Shown here piece after piece: positions 23,373 through 33,280 of a stretch of 64,000 bases of DNA. The notes under the pieces were generated by a model. That model did not search any database, was not told where the DNA came from, and saw nothing but the letters and a program-made list of their open reading frames with translations. How positions within the stretch are numbered: the stretch's first letter is position 1; every line of letters begins with the position of its first letter. Origin of the DNA: Adenophora triphylla var. japonica (lineage: Eukaryota; Streptophyta; Magnoliopsida; Asterales; Campanulaceae); contig JAFEMH010000752.1 in the NCBI GenBank assembly GCA_022495995.1, positions 248,001-312,000 of the forward strand, in the 5' to 3' direction. The translations under genes were made by a program, and so were the position numbers.

Positions 23373-24823
23373 AAGTTTTTTTTAAAAAAAATGGTATTCG
23401 GTATATTGGTGGAAACCACTAAATTTCCCGTTATCGCCTCCTAACACGAGTCGGGGATAAATTGTGGTCTAACAATCCCACGTACCGGTATCACCGTTTT
23501 CAAAAAAAAAGCTTTTGAGGGTCAAGCTTCCGTCCCGGCTTTGAAAATCATTTTTTGTGTGTGTGTTGATTTTTGCACAGTTTTCATGTTGTTTTGGCCG
23601 CCTCGGAGAAAGTCAAAATCTTGACTGTCGGAATAATGTCCCTAACTGTCGGAATTTTCGTGCTTACGTGCTTATATGCTCATTAAAATTTTCAAAAAAA
23701 AAATTCAAAAAAAAAGATTTTCAAAAAAAAAAATTCAAAAATCATGCATCATGCCTTTTAAGACACATAAAAATTTCTATTTTACTCAGAAAAAGAATAT
23801 AGACTGCTTGCACACTACGCGCACGTGACCGTACACTGCACCCTACGTCCTTAACCCGGGGAAATCCTTGTCGCGGTCCGTTTGGTCTTATTACGCCTCT
23901 CGGATGAGCACAGGACTACCCAAACATCCCATGGAGCCTCGTGTCGACCATGCACTTGTCCGTGACACACTTTGTTCGAGACCCGGTTGGTTTTTAGTCT
24001 GGTCTGTGTCATGCCTTGTCCGTGTATAGACCTTTCCTTTCAAGCCTTTGTCGGCATACCGACTCAATATCTTTCGGGGACCCTTATCAGTCGAAGTTCT
24101 GCCGGTTTTCCGCCGCAGACTTTTACCAAGATATTGACCGGCGCCTTGACTTCGGCTCGGCGGCACAAATTATACAACGACTCCCGGCATTGACACCGAG
24201 TCATCAAGGATTAATGAATATTCCATGCCTAATTACGGCTTAGCGACGACAAGTCAAGATCAATCGTGGACATTTATCGGTCAAATCATGCCGACTTTTC
24301 GTCGAGCCCTCGGACATGATCTTGACTTTCGACGTCGGCTTTGTCCGTAATTTACATCGAATGCTCATTAAGACTCGATTACCCGCCGGACTTTTAGGAT
24401 CGTTTTATTTCGGTCGGTGGGACCCGCTTGCCCTATAGGACCCTCGCCGGCTCCGCTACAGGAGGTCGAAATACGGGTGGAATACGAGGGGCTTATAGAC
24501 GTAGTGACGGGGCCCACCGATCCGGGAATCGAGTAGTTTGCGAAAAAGAAGAGCAATCTTTTCCAACCGATTAGGTTAATAAAACATGTTTTTAAGTAAA
24601 CGTGAACAAATAAGCTGCATGTTGCATGAGCCTAAAGCCCGAACACCTACCCTCCTTCCATTCCCGAGACATACGAACCTTCATGTCCTTTCCCCATGAC
24701 TCCACACAAATCTTGGTTTCGGGCACGGAGTCACCGTTTGATCGAGTTAGGAAGAGTGAAGCGCATCATCGGCTTCGCCGTTTGTTCCGACTCGGGTTTG
24801 AGAATGTACGCATCGGCCCGGTA
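23373..24823 (+). other. Ogre-B untranslated leader
   Basis: Non-coding and conserved with the Ogre-A leader over most of its length. It includes the paired ACTGTCGGAAT motifs near 23625-23655 and A-rich runs near 23690-23735. Confidence 0.7.
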
Positions 24824-25640
24824 ATGATGGGGATAACGTTGCTCCGTCCTCCAAAATCCCTCGAACCAGACCCGTATTGGATTCGGTTGGTAGAACGAGA
24901 TGAGACTTCGACATGAGGCTCAAATTGATAACCTTACGGGGATTGTCGCAAGTCATGGTTTGACTATCGGTCTCAATTCCGATGGCACTTTTACCGCAAA
25001 GAAGGAAGAGGGTCCTCCTCCTCTTCTTAATAGTCCGGATACATCAAGATGCTACCCCAAGATTCCTATGTTTCCACCGCCGGACTCCTGCCCGCCGACT
25101 TACGGGGCAAGCGGCCCCCCAAACGGCGATCGGGGACGAAAGAGTTCGGTATACTTGTCGGTTGTCCCCTCTCAAAGTGATGATCCCACAAATATCGGCT
25201 GAGTGATGAAAATCGGGAGACGAGTTGAAGAAATATGGTCGGCCATCAAAGCCCTGGAAGAACGCGGAAACGAGACGGCGAGCTGGATGGAAGAGGCCAC
25301 GCCCGCCACTTCGGGACCTTAACAATATCCCAAGCGGCCGGGGCTACCACGAAAGACAAACATGTGCCCGTTCCCGGGACCTCAATATCTCTCATTATCC
25401 GGCGGAGTCCAATCACTCGCTACCGACGAGCCCAAAGAAACGAATCCCTCGGACCGGTTCCACTCAAAGTCATTCCAGGCACCGCTCAACTTTGAGGTCC
25501 CAAATCCGCCGCGGCCATGGAACACATTTGGTGGGATATTTGTGGCTTGTCCCGATTGCCTTGAAAGGGACTATCGGGGTGGATACACGAGGACCGTCCT
25601 CCTAAGAAAAAGAAAATTTCCTCCCGGCAAAAATTGAAGG
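24824..25640 (+). pseudogene. gag: Ogre-B gag remnant, capsid part not found
   Basis: The ATG pair at 24824/24827 (MGITLLRPP) matches the Ogre-A gag start. In shifted frames follow AQIDNLTGIVASHGLTIGL, a Pro-rich piece (PPLLNSPDTSRC) and an acidic helical piece (IKALEERGNETASWMEEA near 25245). The capsid signature seen in Ogre-A and Ogre-D (FYKRWN and its surroundings) is missing between here and protease, so about 1 kb of gag seems to be deleted. The element could not make its own particle. Confidence 0.65.
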
Positions 25641-26070
25641 AGAGATTCGAGGCGGTGATAACGGCGTGGGAACGCTCGGGGAGCCATCTGGGGATTTGAT
25701 TATTATGTACTCTACTCCGGTCAGTCTTCCCCAAAGCAAAAAGGGGTAAAAGAGCGAGAAAACCCTTGCCAACGACGAGTGAGACTTTCGGATACAGTGC
25801 TGCGAACGTAAGTCCAGACCCCCTCGGGGTCGACGGAGTTCGGTTGTCCGGCTCCCGAGTATACACCGATGAAGAAAAACCGACGCCGATCTGGCGCTCC
25901 CACTCAATCAACATGTTGACTAGAGATGGCAACCGCCACAAAAGGCATCGGTATAACCCGGGGCTTCGGCAAAGACTCTACCTCGCAAGAAAAAGGCACG
26001 AAGCGACGGGTTTAATGACTCTCTATCCCGAGACAAGGACCAAATCTATGATCCTCACCTATATGGGAGT

Positions 26071-26490
26071 ATGATCACCTTCTGCGATGAAGATTTGCCA
26101 AGAGATGTCTCCCAACACAATGAAGCTTTGTACATCACTATTCGGCTCAACACCATGTCACTCCCTGGGGTATTAGTGGACAATGGATCATCGGTAAATG
26201 TCCTTCCCCTCGGCATGATGAGGGCCCTCCGCATAAATGAAAGGCGCGTGATCCCATCTACCCGGACCGTCAAAGCCTACGACGGTTCGTCTCGTCCCAT
26301 TCTGGGGACGGTGACTGCGGAACTGCAGTACGAAACCCAAATGGTGCCCGCAAAGTTCCATGTAATGGATATCCCCTCCGAGTTCACAGCCCTACTAGGG
26401 CACCCTTGGTTGCATCACATGAAAGCCATAGCTTCCACTCTCCACCAATGCGTCAAATTCATCAACCGGCGGGAGACCTTGAAGTCATAA
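26071..26490 (+). pseudogene. pol: Ogre-B aspartic protease domain
   Basis: A readable 139-residue segment. It contains VLVDNGSSVNVLP (the catalytic D-[NST]-G motif, here DNG as in other Ogre/Tat proteases), VKAYDGSSRPILG, the partner strand FHVMD and LLGHPWLHHMKAIASTLHQ, all typical of the Tat protease. Protease cuts the polyprotein during particle maturation. The domain itself is open, but its upstream connection to gag is out of frame and it ends in a TAA. Confidence 0.85.
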
Positions 26491-27566
26491 GGGGTGACGG
26501 TTTCCTCATGGGAACGAAGGCGAAACAATAGCCAAGAACGCCCACGGTCAAACACGGGGCTACATCCTTGAGAGGCAAGTCTCGCCGGCATCCTTTGGAA
26601 TCCGGCGATGCCAACTATGTCGACACACTCAAGCGGCGAGACTCAGAAGAAGTTCGATTCATCAAATTTAATTGCTATTTCCAACACTTGGAGGCGTCTT
26701 GGAAGGAAACGGCGAACACCGCCATGATACGGGCACACAAGTCCCCGGTCCTCAATCACGAGATTTGTCGGTATTACGTAAACCCATTCTTTGGCCTCGC
26801 CGGCGAGAGATTTTCATGATAAAAGTCGTGAGCAAACACCGACGGACTCGGCTCGAATCTATGAACGTCGTGTGGGACGTCCTCCTTGGCTGCACTACTG
26901 CCGAGCCTTTCCGCTCGAGTATGGGACATGAGATTTTTCTAGCGGCTCAGAGACGCAATACGTCCTTACATCTGGATTGAGCGGTCGGATTGTGACGAAA
27001 CGGAAATCCCGAGATTGAGGAAGATCCCTACATCCACATGCTCGGCTTTCGGACGCCAAACACAATTGATTGGTTCGGACAAAGAGATGATAGCAACGGC
27101 CAGAAGAGGGAGCACGAGACCATGCCTTTCCGGGTTGTGAGGCCACCCAGACGGCGATGCCGCTAAAGAATTGGGAAACTCTCTCGGGCCGTCCGCGACC
27201 AAAGAGGAAATGATCACCAAGCTTGGATTGGTCCCAGATCCTTTCGTGTCAACCTTTGTAAAGTCCTCAGGAGTCTCTCATTGTTGAGTTCGGAGTCTCT
27301 CGAGTCGTCCAGATGGCCTTACGCACGAAGACTACGAGTGCAGTAGCGAACGTTGTATTCCCCTTCGTCTTGATGAAATGATGAACCTTTACGAGTATCC
27401 CTTAATTGCCACTTTAACTAATGATGAATTAACTAATAATCTAAAAACAGGTTAATAACGATTCACTAGATGAAGAGCGGACACATTAAATGAACAATAT
27501 ATCAAAGAAATCTTTAAGCGAGGTTGTCAGAAAGAGGAAAATCGAGCCCAAGCTGCCGAAGAAATT
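26491..27566 (+). other. Ogre-B spacer between protease and RT
   Basis: Fragments of polyprotein-like text occur in mixed frames (for example KFNCYFQHLEASW near 26680, YVNPFFGLAGERF near 26770 and KLGLVPDPFV near 27220). No catalytic motif was seen. Related Ogre elements have an intron between protease and RT; I could not place convincing splice sites here. Confidence 0.5.
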
Positions 27567-28540
27567 TTGACAAGTGTGAATCACAGGAGGCTGCGGAAGA
27601 GCCTAAAGAGACGCAGATTGGTAGTTTCTTCGAAGGAATTTGAAAGGGATGCCCTAATCAGTACGCTAAAAGAATTCGTGGATGTGTTCGCATGGTCCTA
27701 TAAAGATATGCCAGGCCTCGATCCTTCCATAGTGGAGCACCGAATACCGCTCGACCCGGAAGTCAAGCCGGTAAAGCGAAGCTAAGAAGAATTAAGCCCG
27801 AATGGTCCTTACAAGTGAAAGAGGAAATAGAAAAGATGCTCGGAAGCGAGGTTTCATCGGGGTCATTGAATACCCAACATGGGCATCCCAACATAGTGAC
27901 GGTGACCGAGGCCAACGGAAAAATCCGATCTTTGCGTGGACTTGAGGATGCGAACAAAGCCGATCCAAGACGATTTCCCCACGCCAAACATCGACATTTT
28001 GGTAGATTCCACGGCCAACCATGAAGTCAAATCCTTCGTCGACGGTTTTGCGGCTACAACCAAATCAAAATGGCGAAGAAGATCAAGCCAAAACGGCCTT
28101 TACAACCCCTTGGGAGCACATGCTGCTACACGGTCATGCCATTCGGGTTAAAGAATCTTTGGGGCCACGTACCAAAGGGCGGCTACGGCTCTGTTCCATG
28201 ATATGGTCCACAAAGAAATTGAGGTCTATGTGGACGACATGATAATACATTCCGGAGGATCGAGATGGCGAGCACTTTGTTGATTTGAGAAAATTCTTCG
28301 GCCGCCTCCGAGACCACAAAGCATGAGGCCGAATCCGGCCAAGTGCACTTTCGGTGTAAGGCAGGCAAGGTACTAGGATATATGGTGACAGAACGGGGAA
28401 TCGAAGTAGATCCCGAGAAAATCAAGGCGATAGTTGAAATGAAGCCACCGCGGACAGACGAAGTGAAATCCTTCGTGGAAGAAGCTGATACATAAGCCGC
28501 TTTGTAAATCAAGGTGACCTCGATCTGAGCCAATCTTCAA
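27567..28540 (+). pseudogene. pol: Ogre-B reverse transcriptase (frameshifted)
   Basis: Recognisable pieces in order: LKEFVDVFAWSYKDMPGLDPSIVEHRIPL (in part), KEEIEKML, the DFP-like start of the palm domain near 27970, AKTAFTTPWG near 28090, and EVYVDDMIIH around the catalytic YVDD near 28228. PAKCTFGV-like and GYMVTERGIEVDPEKIKA-like parts follow. The pieces sit in at least three frames, so many small indels have accumulated. The residues recognised match Tat/Ogre RT well. Confidence 0.85.
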
Positions 28541-29046
28541 GTTGATGAAGAAGAATGCCTACAGAATGGACCCCGGAATGTCGGCTTGCCTTTGAGCAGT
28601 TAAGGCATACCTTGTGAATCCCCAGATTCTCTACCCACCACATCGGCAAAAGCCACTCTTGCTATATCTAAGCGTCACGGATACGGCAATTGGGGCTATG
28701 CTAGCTCAAGAGAAGAAAAGATTCCAAAGTCGAAACGCCATCTATTTCGTAGCGAAGCTCCAAGGAAGCGAACTCAATTACTCACGCTTGCGAGAAGACT
28801 TGCGCGAGGTTTGGTGCAGGTAGTGGGAAAGTTGAAACACTACATGCGGTCTCACCCGATACATCTTGTTTCAAGGATAGACCCCATCAAATATACGTTC
28901 GACAAGCCTTCCATCTCCATGAGATTGGCAAAATGGTCGTTCTTTTTGGCCGAATATGACATCACTTATGTTTCAAGGAAATCCGTAAAAGGACGCATAA
29001 TGGCGGAACATGCGGCGATTTCCCAAGTGATGAGTCTCGAGGACTG
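28541..29046 (+). pseudogene. pol: Ogre-B RNase H (Ty3 type)
   Basis: PLLLYLSVTDTAIGAMLAQE, the QGSELNYS block, GKLKHYMRSHPIHLVSR and AKWSFFLAEYDITYV are the standard Ty3 RNase H and connector text following RT. Frameshifts occur near 28800 and before 28620. Confidence 0.85.
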
Positions 29047-29089
29047 AACCTCAATTTCCCGATGATGGAATCTTCGCCTAGAAGGAGAA

Positions 29090-29480
29090 AATCATGGCAA
29101 CTCTTCTTCGACGGAGCGTCAAACAAAAGGGGGAATGGGATAGGAATGCTTACAGTCGATCCCTGCGACGAACACACCCCCATGCTTGAAGGTGAACTTC
29201 GAAGTCACCAACAATGACTGGCCTTGAATATGAAGCTTGCATAGCTGGGTTGGAAGCCGCCCTTGAAAGAAATATCAAGGAATTGGAGGTGTATGATGAC
29301 TCTGCCCTCATCATCAATCAGGTCTCTAACAAATGGAAGGCCGTGGATCCGGGTTTGCGAAGTATCATGCTTACATGGAAGAACTAGTGGCTCAATTCAA
29401 AGAAATCGGCTTTCATTACACTGCCAAGAGACCGAAACGGGTTCGCGGATGCTGCAGCTACACTAGCCTCTCTTGTCGAA
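29090..29480 (+). pseudogene. pol: Ogre-B second, archaeal-type RNase H
   Basis: In mixed frames: LFFDGASNKRGNGIGML near 29100, the E-containing block FEVTNND...YEACIAGLEAAL near 29195-29260, and ELEVYDDSALIINQVSNKWK near 29285. A second RNase H with these D-E-D positions marks the Tat lineage of Ty3/gypsy. It is broken by several indels. Confidence 0.85.
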
Positions 29481-29519
29481 ATACGGAAGGAAAGTCTGTT
29501 AAACCATTCGGAGTCGGGA

Positions 29520-30807
29520 GAAGAGAAAACCCCGCCTATTGCTTCGAAATTGAAGCGGAAGCCGAACTGATCAATGATCCACAGTACACTCAGTTACCGG
29601 TACTGAAGGATGGCGAGGCCTCTTTCAAAAATGAAGATGGGGAATATAAAGAAGGAATCAAAGCAAAAAGTCTCTCGGCCACTGAAGCGGCTCGCCTCCC
29701 ATTATGTTCTTTTGGGAAATATGCTATACAAGAAGCGTTATCAAGGCCCCCTCTGCGATGTATCGGCAAACAAGAGGCTACCGAACTCATGAAAGAAATA
29801 CATGGTGGTACTGCGGCCCTCACATGAATGCTCGAGCTACGATGCAAATCATGCGAGAATGGAGTATTTTTGGATCTCCATGGAAACCGGCTGCATCCGA
29901 TTCGTCAAAAGCTGCGACAAATGTCGGCGATACTCAAATCTTAATCACTTGCCTCCTCCACGAGTTATCTTGCATGACAACCATCGAGCGATATGACCGG
30001 CCACAGTTCGTCCTGGTAGCCGTAGATTATTTCACCAAGTGGGTTGAAGCAAAGTCCTACAAAATCCTCAATTCAAAGAAAGTTGCCCTCTTCATCAAAG
30101 AAAACATCATGTGCAGATACGGGTTGCCAGCCGAAATCATCTCAGATAATGGATCCCACTTCGAAGGGGAATGTGAAAAATTGTGGCGAAATTCCGAATA
30201 ACCCGTCACAAGTCATCTCCTACGGGCCCCAAACCAACGGAGCCGTCGAGGCAGCAAACAAGACTCTGGAAAATATCATCCGGAAAATGGCTGTCCAAGG
30301 CGGAGATTGGCCCGAGAAGTTACACTTGGCACTGCGGGGCTACAGGAGAACATCGATCGGAGCGAGCAAAGGCTGGGAAACACCTTTTGCCCTCACATAC
30401 GGAATGGAAGCCGTACTCCCGATCGAGCTGGAAATCCCCTCGCTCCAGGTATCTGCTGGAAAGCCGGATCAACGAGGTCGAATGGCTCCAGAAGTCGCCA
30501 TGATGAATTGGCCCTACTAGATGAACGCCGTGAAGGCCATGGAACACATCCGAGCCTACCAAGGAAGAATGGCGAGCCTTCGACAAGAAAGTAAAGCATC
30601 GGGAGATCCGAAAAGGTGATCTCGTTACGAAAAGAAAAGCCCCAGGTCAGTGTATCGACCTCTCGGCAAATGGGAGCACTTTGTATGGGTCGGGCCATAT
30701 GTCGTCCCGGAAGATCTTCTCCGGAGGAGCTCCATGCAACTTGCAGACCTCGACGGGAATCCCTTTGTACACCCAGTGAATGGTGACAAGCTGCGCAGAT
30801 ACTACGC

Positions 30808-30811
<4 letters not shown>
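29520..30811 (+). pseudogene. pol: Ogre-B integrase and C-terminus
   Basis: The linker ENPAYCFEIEAEAE is followed by the zinc-binding part (LASHYVLLGNMLYKK, EIHGG, CDKCRRYSN), then the catalytic core: VDYFTKWVEAK (first Asp), IISDNGSHFEGECEKL (second Asp) and NGAVEAANKTLENIIRKMA (Glu). RGYRTS-type and TYGMEAVLPIELEIPS blocks and a chromatin-side tail (KWEHFVWVGPYVV, DGNPFVHPVNGDKLRRYYA) end at TAA 30809-30811. Integrase joins the element DNA to the chromosome. The parts lie in several frames. Confidence 0.88.
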
Positions 30812-30846
<35 letters not shown>

Positions 30847-31309
30847 AAAAAAAACAACAAAAAAAAAGACAAAAAAAAAGAAAAAAAAAAAGAGAGTGCT
30901 AAAGAGTAATACCCAACTAGGTTAGAAACCCGAAAAGGGCGGCCTAGGTAAAAAACAGGGTTGCACAAAACAAAAAAAAAAAAACACAAAGACAAAAAAA
31001 AAAGAGTTCACCCGGTTGAACTACGAAGACCTGAGCTCCTCAAAATGAGGGGAACGTAGGCAGCCGGAAACGGTTCGGTCTAAAACACAAATAAAAGTCA
31101 TACTTTGGCATCAATACAATTGATCAGACCATGAAAGCGTCTCGAAAAACTCTAAAGCAATTCAAATATTCATTACAAGTTAAAAGCTCTTTGATGAGTC
31201 TAAGCCCGATTCATTCCTACAACTGACAACCTGCTAAAGGAAAACTAAGGTACATAATCAAACTAATGTGTCTGCCATGGCAAGAAAGGGATACTCGGAA
31301 ATCTCAGAG
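30812..31309. other. A-rich tract and convergent 3' region
   Basis: Long A runs (30811-30890, 30977-31005) lie between the end of integrase and the end of the first minus-strand gene. ACGTAGGCAGCC near 31050 resembles the ACGTAGGTAGCC of the terminal block and a block in Ogre-A near 7825. No gene. Confidence 0.5.
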
Positions 31310-32806
31310 TCACTCCAAGCCACTCGTACTGGCCTCTCCCTTTTTCTTCCCCCTCCGAGTCTTCTTTTTCTGAACAGGAAAAATGTCAGTGTTCCTCCTA
31401 CCAAGCTCTGGTATAGGGACAGGGTCTATCAAACCAGCCTCTGTCAGGGCCTTAGTAGCCCTAGCGTCATCCCTCATCTCCTGTAGCCTAGCTGGTAGCA
31501 TAGGAGCCCTCCTCTCCTGTCTCTTGACGTAAGCCTCATAGTCGGTCACAGCGTCTCCGCTCCTGTCATGAGGGTTGGCCCTCGCCTCGGCCCTCCTCCT
31601 CTCAGAAACAGTCAGGACCTCCGCACCCACAATGGCCTCACGCCGTCTGAAAATAGCCACCTGAGTCTCTCCCAGATGCCTCTCATACCAATCCAGGTAC
31701 CAAGTGGTCAGGAACACCGGTCTCGGACGCCTGAGAATGACCCGAGGAGGAAAGGCATCATACCTCCATGCTCGGGAAAGAAATGGAAACACTGAGGGAT
31801 CATCCATAGAAACAGGAGCCACCACCCTGGTGGCTATATCATCAAAACCCTCCAAGGGAACCTGCTCCAAGCCAAACTGTCTCAGGACTAAAGCCGGGAT
31901 ATAGAAGCTGGACTGAGAAAGCCCCGGAAGCATGACCACGGGAGACCCATCCTGAAGCACTCTTCGAGTCTCCACCCGCCAATGAGGCACCGACCATCTG
32001 ATATCTTCAGTCTGGCGACCCGCCATCCAACGCGCCCACGAGCCCTGATCATCAAAATCTACATCAACACCCCTCCTGGCAAAAGTCCAAGGCGATCATA
32101 TCGAGGTTTCCGAAGAACCCCCAAACGCTCCATCGCCCAGGGTCAAGAGAAACGGGCTGCCCCCGTGCATATACCGCCTTCCGGTAGCTAATCTATCGAG
32201 AGCATGAAAAGTCTCCCCCAGAATCAAAGGAACGACATCTCTGCCCAGGCGACAGTGAACGACGACATCCAGCAAAGACCGATGGCAGATCCCAAAGGAA
32301 TAGACCATGAACAGGGTGCCAAACATACAAAGTGCAAAGGCATCCCAATAGGCATCATCCACCAAACCTAGGCCCCTAAATCTGTCGGGAAGACCGGAAA
32401 TATCGAAATGATCGGGACCGCGGATCATACCTTGCGCTTCCTCCGGGGAAAGATGAAGGAGGACGCACAATCTGTCAACAAAAGAAGCCCCTCCGGGCAA
32501 AGGAACCGCTATCTCTTCCACCTCCGGACCTCCAAGCAAGGCCCGAAATTCTTCGACAGTCGGAACAATCTCGTTGAAGGAAAGGCAAAAGACATGCCTT
32601 CTAGTATCCCAAAACGAAGAAGAAGCTCTTAAGAGGTCATAATCCGGAACCAATTCTTTGAGAGACCACAAGCATCGTATCTTGTACCTTTCTTCAAAGA
32701 ATGATCTTCTCTCATGCATGATCTCCCTACACCACTCCTTGAACTTTTCAAAGAACAACATTTGCCTTTCTTTGGACAATTTTGGAGAATTTTGGCCATT
32801 TTCCAT
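31310..32806 (-). pseudogene. Antisense gene 1 of Ogre-B: plant-mobile-domain/DUF7745-like protein, one stop
   Basis: The minus-strand ATG at 32806 (MENGQNSPKLSKER) opens a frame of 498 codons. Its only defect is a TGA at 32096-32098, about residue 237. Features in order: a basic helical N-terminus, FWDTRRHVFCLSFNEIVPTV and EFRALLGGPEVEEI (the core resembling plant mobile domain and DUF7745 proteins), YWDAFALCMFGTLFMVYSF, and WYLDWYERHLGE. A Lys/Arg-rich C-terminus (KKKTRRGKKKGEAST) is likely nuclear-targeting. Plant mobile domains occur in TEs and in silencing-related host proteins (MAIN/MAIL family). Extra antisense ORFs are known in Tat elements. The function here is unknown. The alternative start at 32881 is not an ATG. 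Confidence 0.75.
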
Positions 32807-32896
32807 GGTTTTTCTCTCTTTCTCCCGAAAATGGCCGTTGACTGGAGGTTGAAGAGGATATTTGAATTTGAAATAAAGCAAGACCAGGTCTCCAAC

Positions 32897-32940
32897 TAAA
32901 ATTAAAGGACAGTTGTCGATTCCGTCCTATCCGCGCGGAT
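32897..32940 (-). promoter_or_regulatory. Putative promoter of antisense gene 1
   Basis: TATCCGCGCGGAT (32928-32940) lies 28.5 bp (centre) before an AT-rich TTTAATTTTA (32906-32897, minus strand), about 100 bp upstream of the ATG. The palindrome and spacing equal those in the LTR promoters. Confidence 0.5.
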
Positions 32941-33280
32941 GAGTCTAAAAAAAAATCTTTGCAACAGTCCAAGCTGCTACACCAAAAGAGGAATATTCCG
33001 TCCCGGTTGCTCGAAACCTGTGCAAAAAATCTCCCCAAACCAGTTCATATACCAAACACCCTTGCAAAAAAAAAAAAAAATCAAGGCTCATGCAACACTG
33101 CATTCATACTGCATTGCATTCATAAAATAAAATCCTAAATTATTACATCAAAAAAAAAAAAATGTGCATAAGCTGTACAAATCTAAGTCTCAATCTCAAA
33201 TCTCAAAAAAAAAAAATCAATCGGAGTCTCCAGCGCCCGATGTCTCCCCCCGGCCCCTCTTGCGACTCGGGCCCGCCTCC
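32941..33280. other. A-rich spacer between the two antisense genes
   Basis: Runs of A at 33066-33080, 33150-33162 and 33205-33216. No gene seen. Confidence 0.5.

Noticed and set aside
25640..26070. Search for a capsid domain in Ogre-B
   Set aside because: No piece comparable to FYKRWN or its surroundings was found in any plus-strand frame, so none is annotated.
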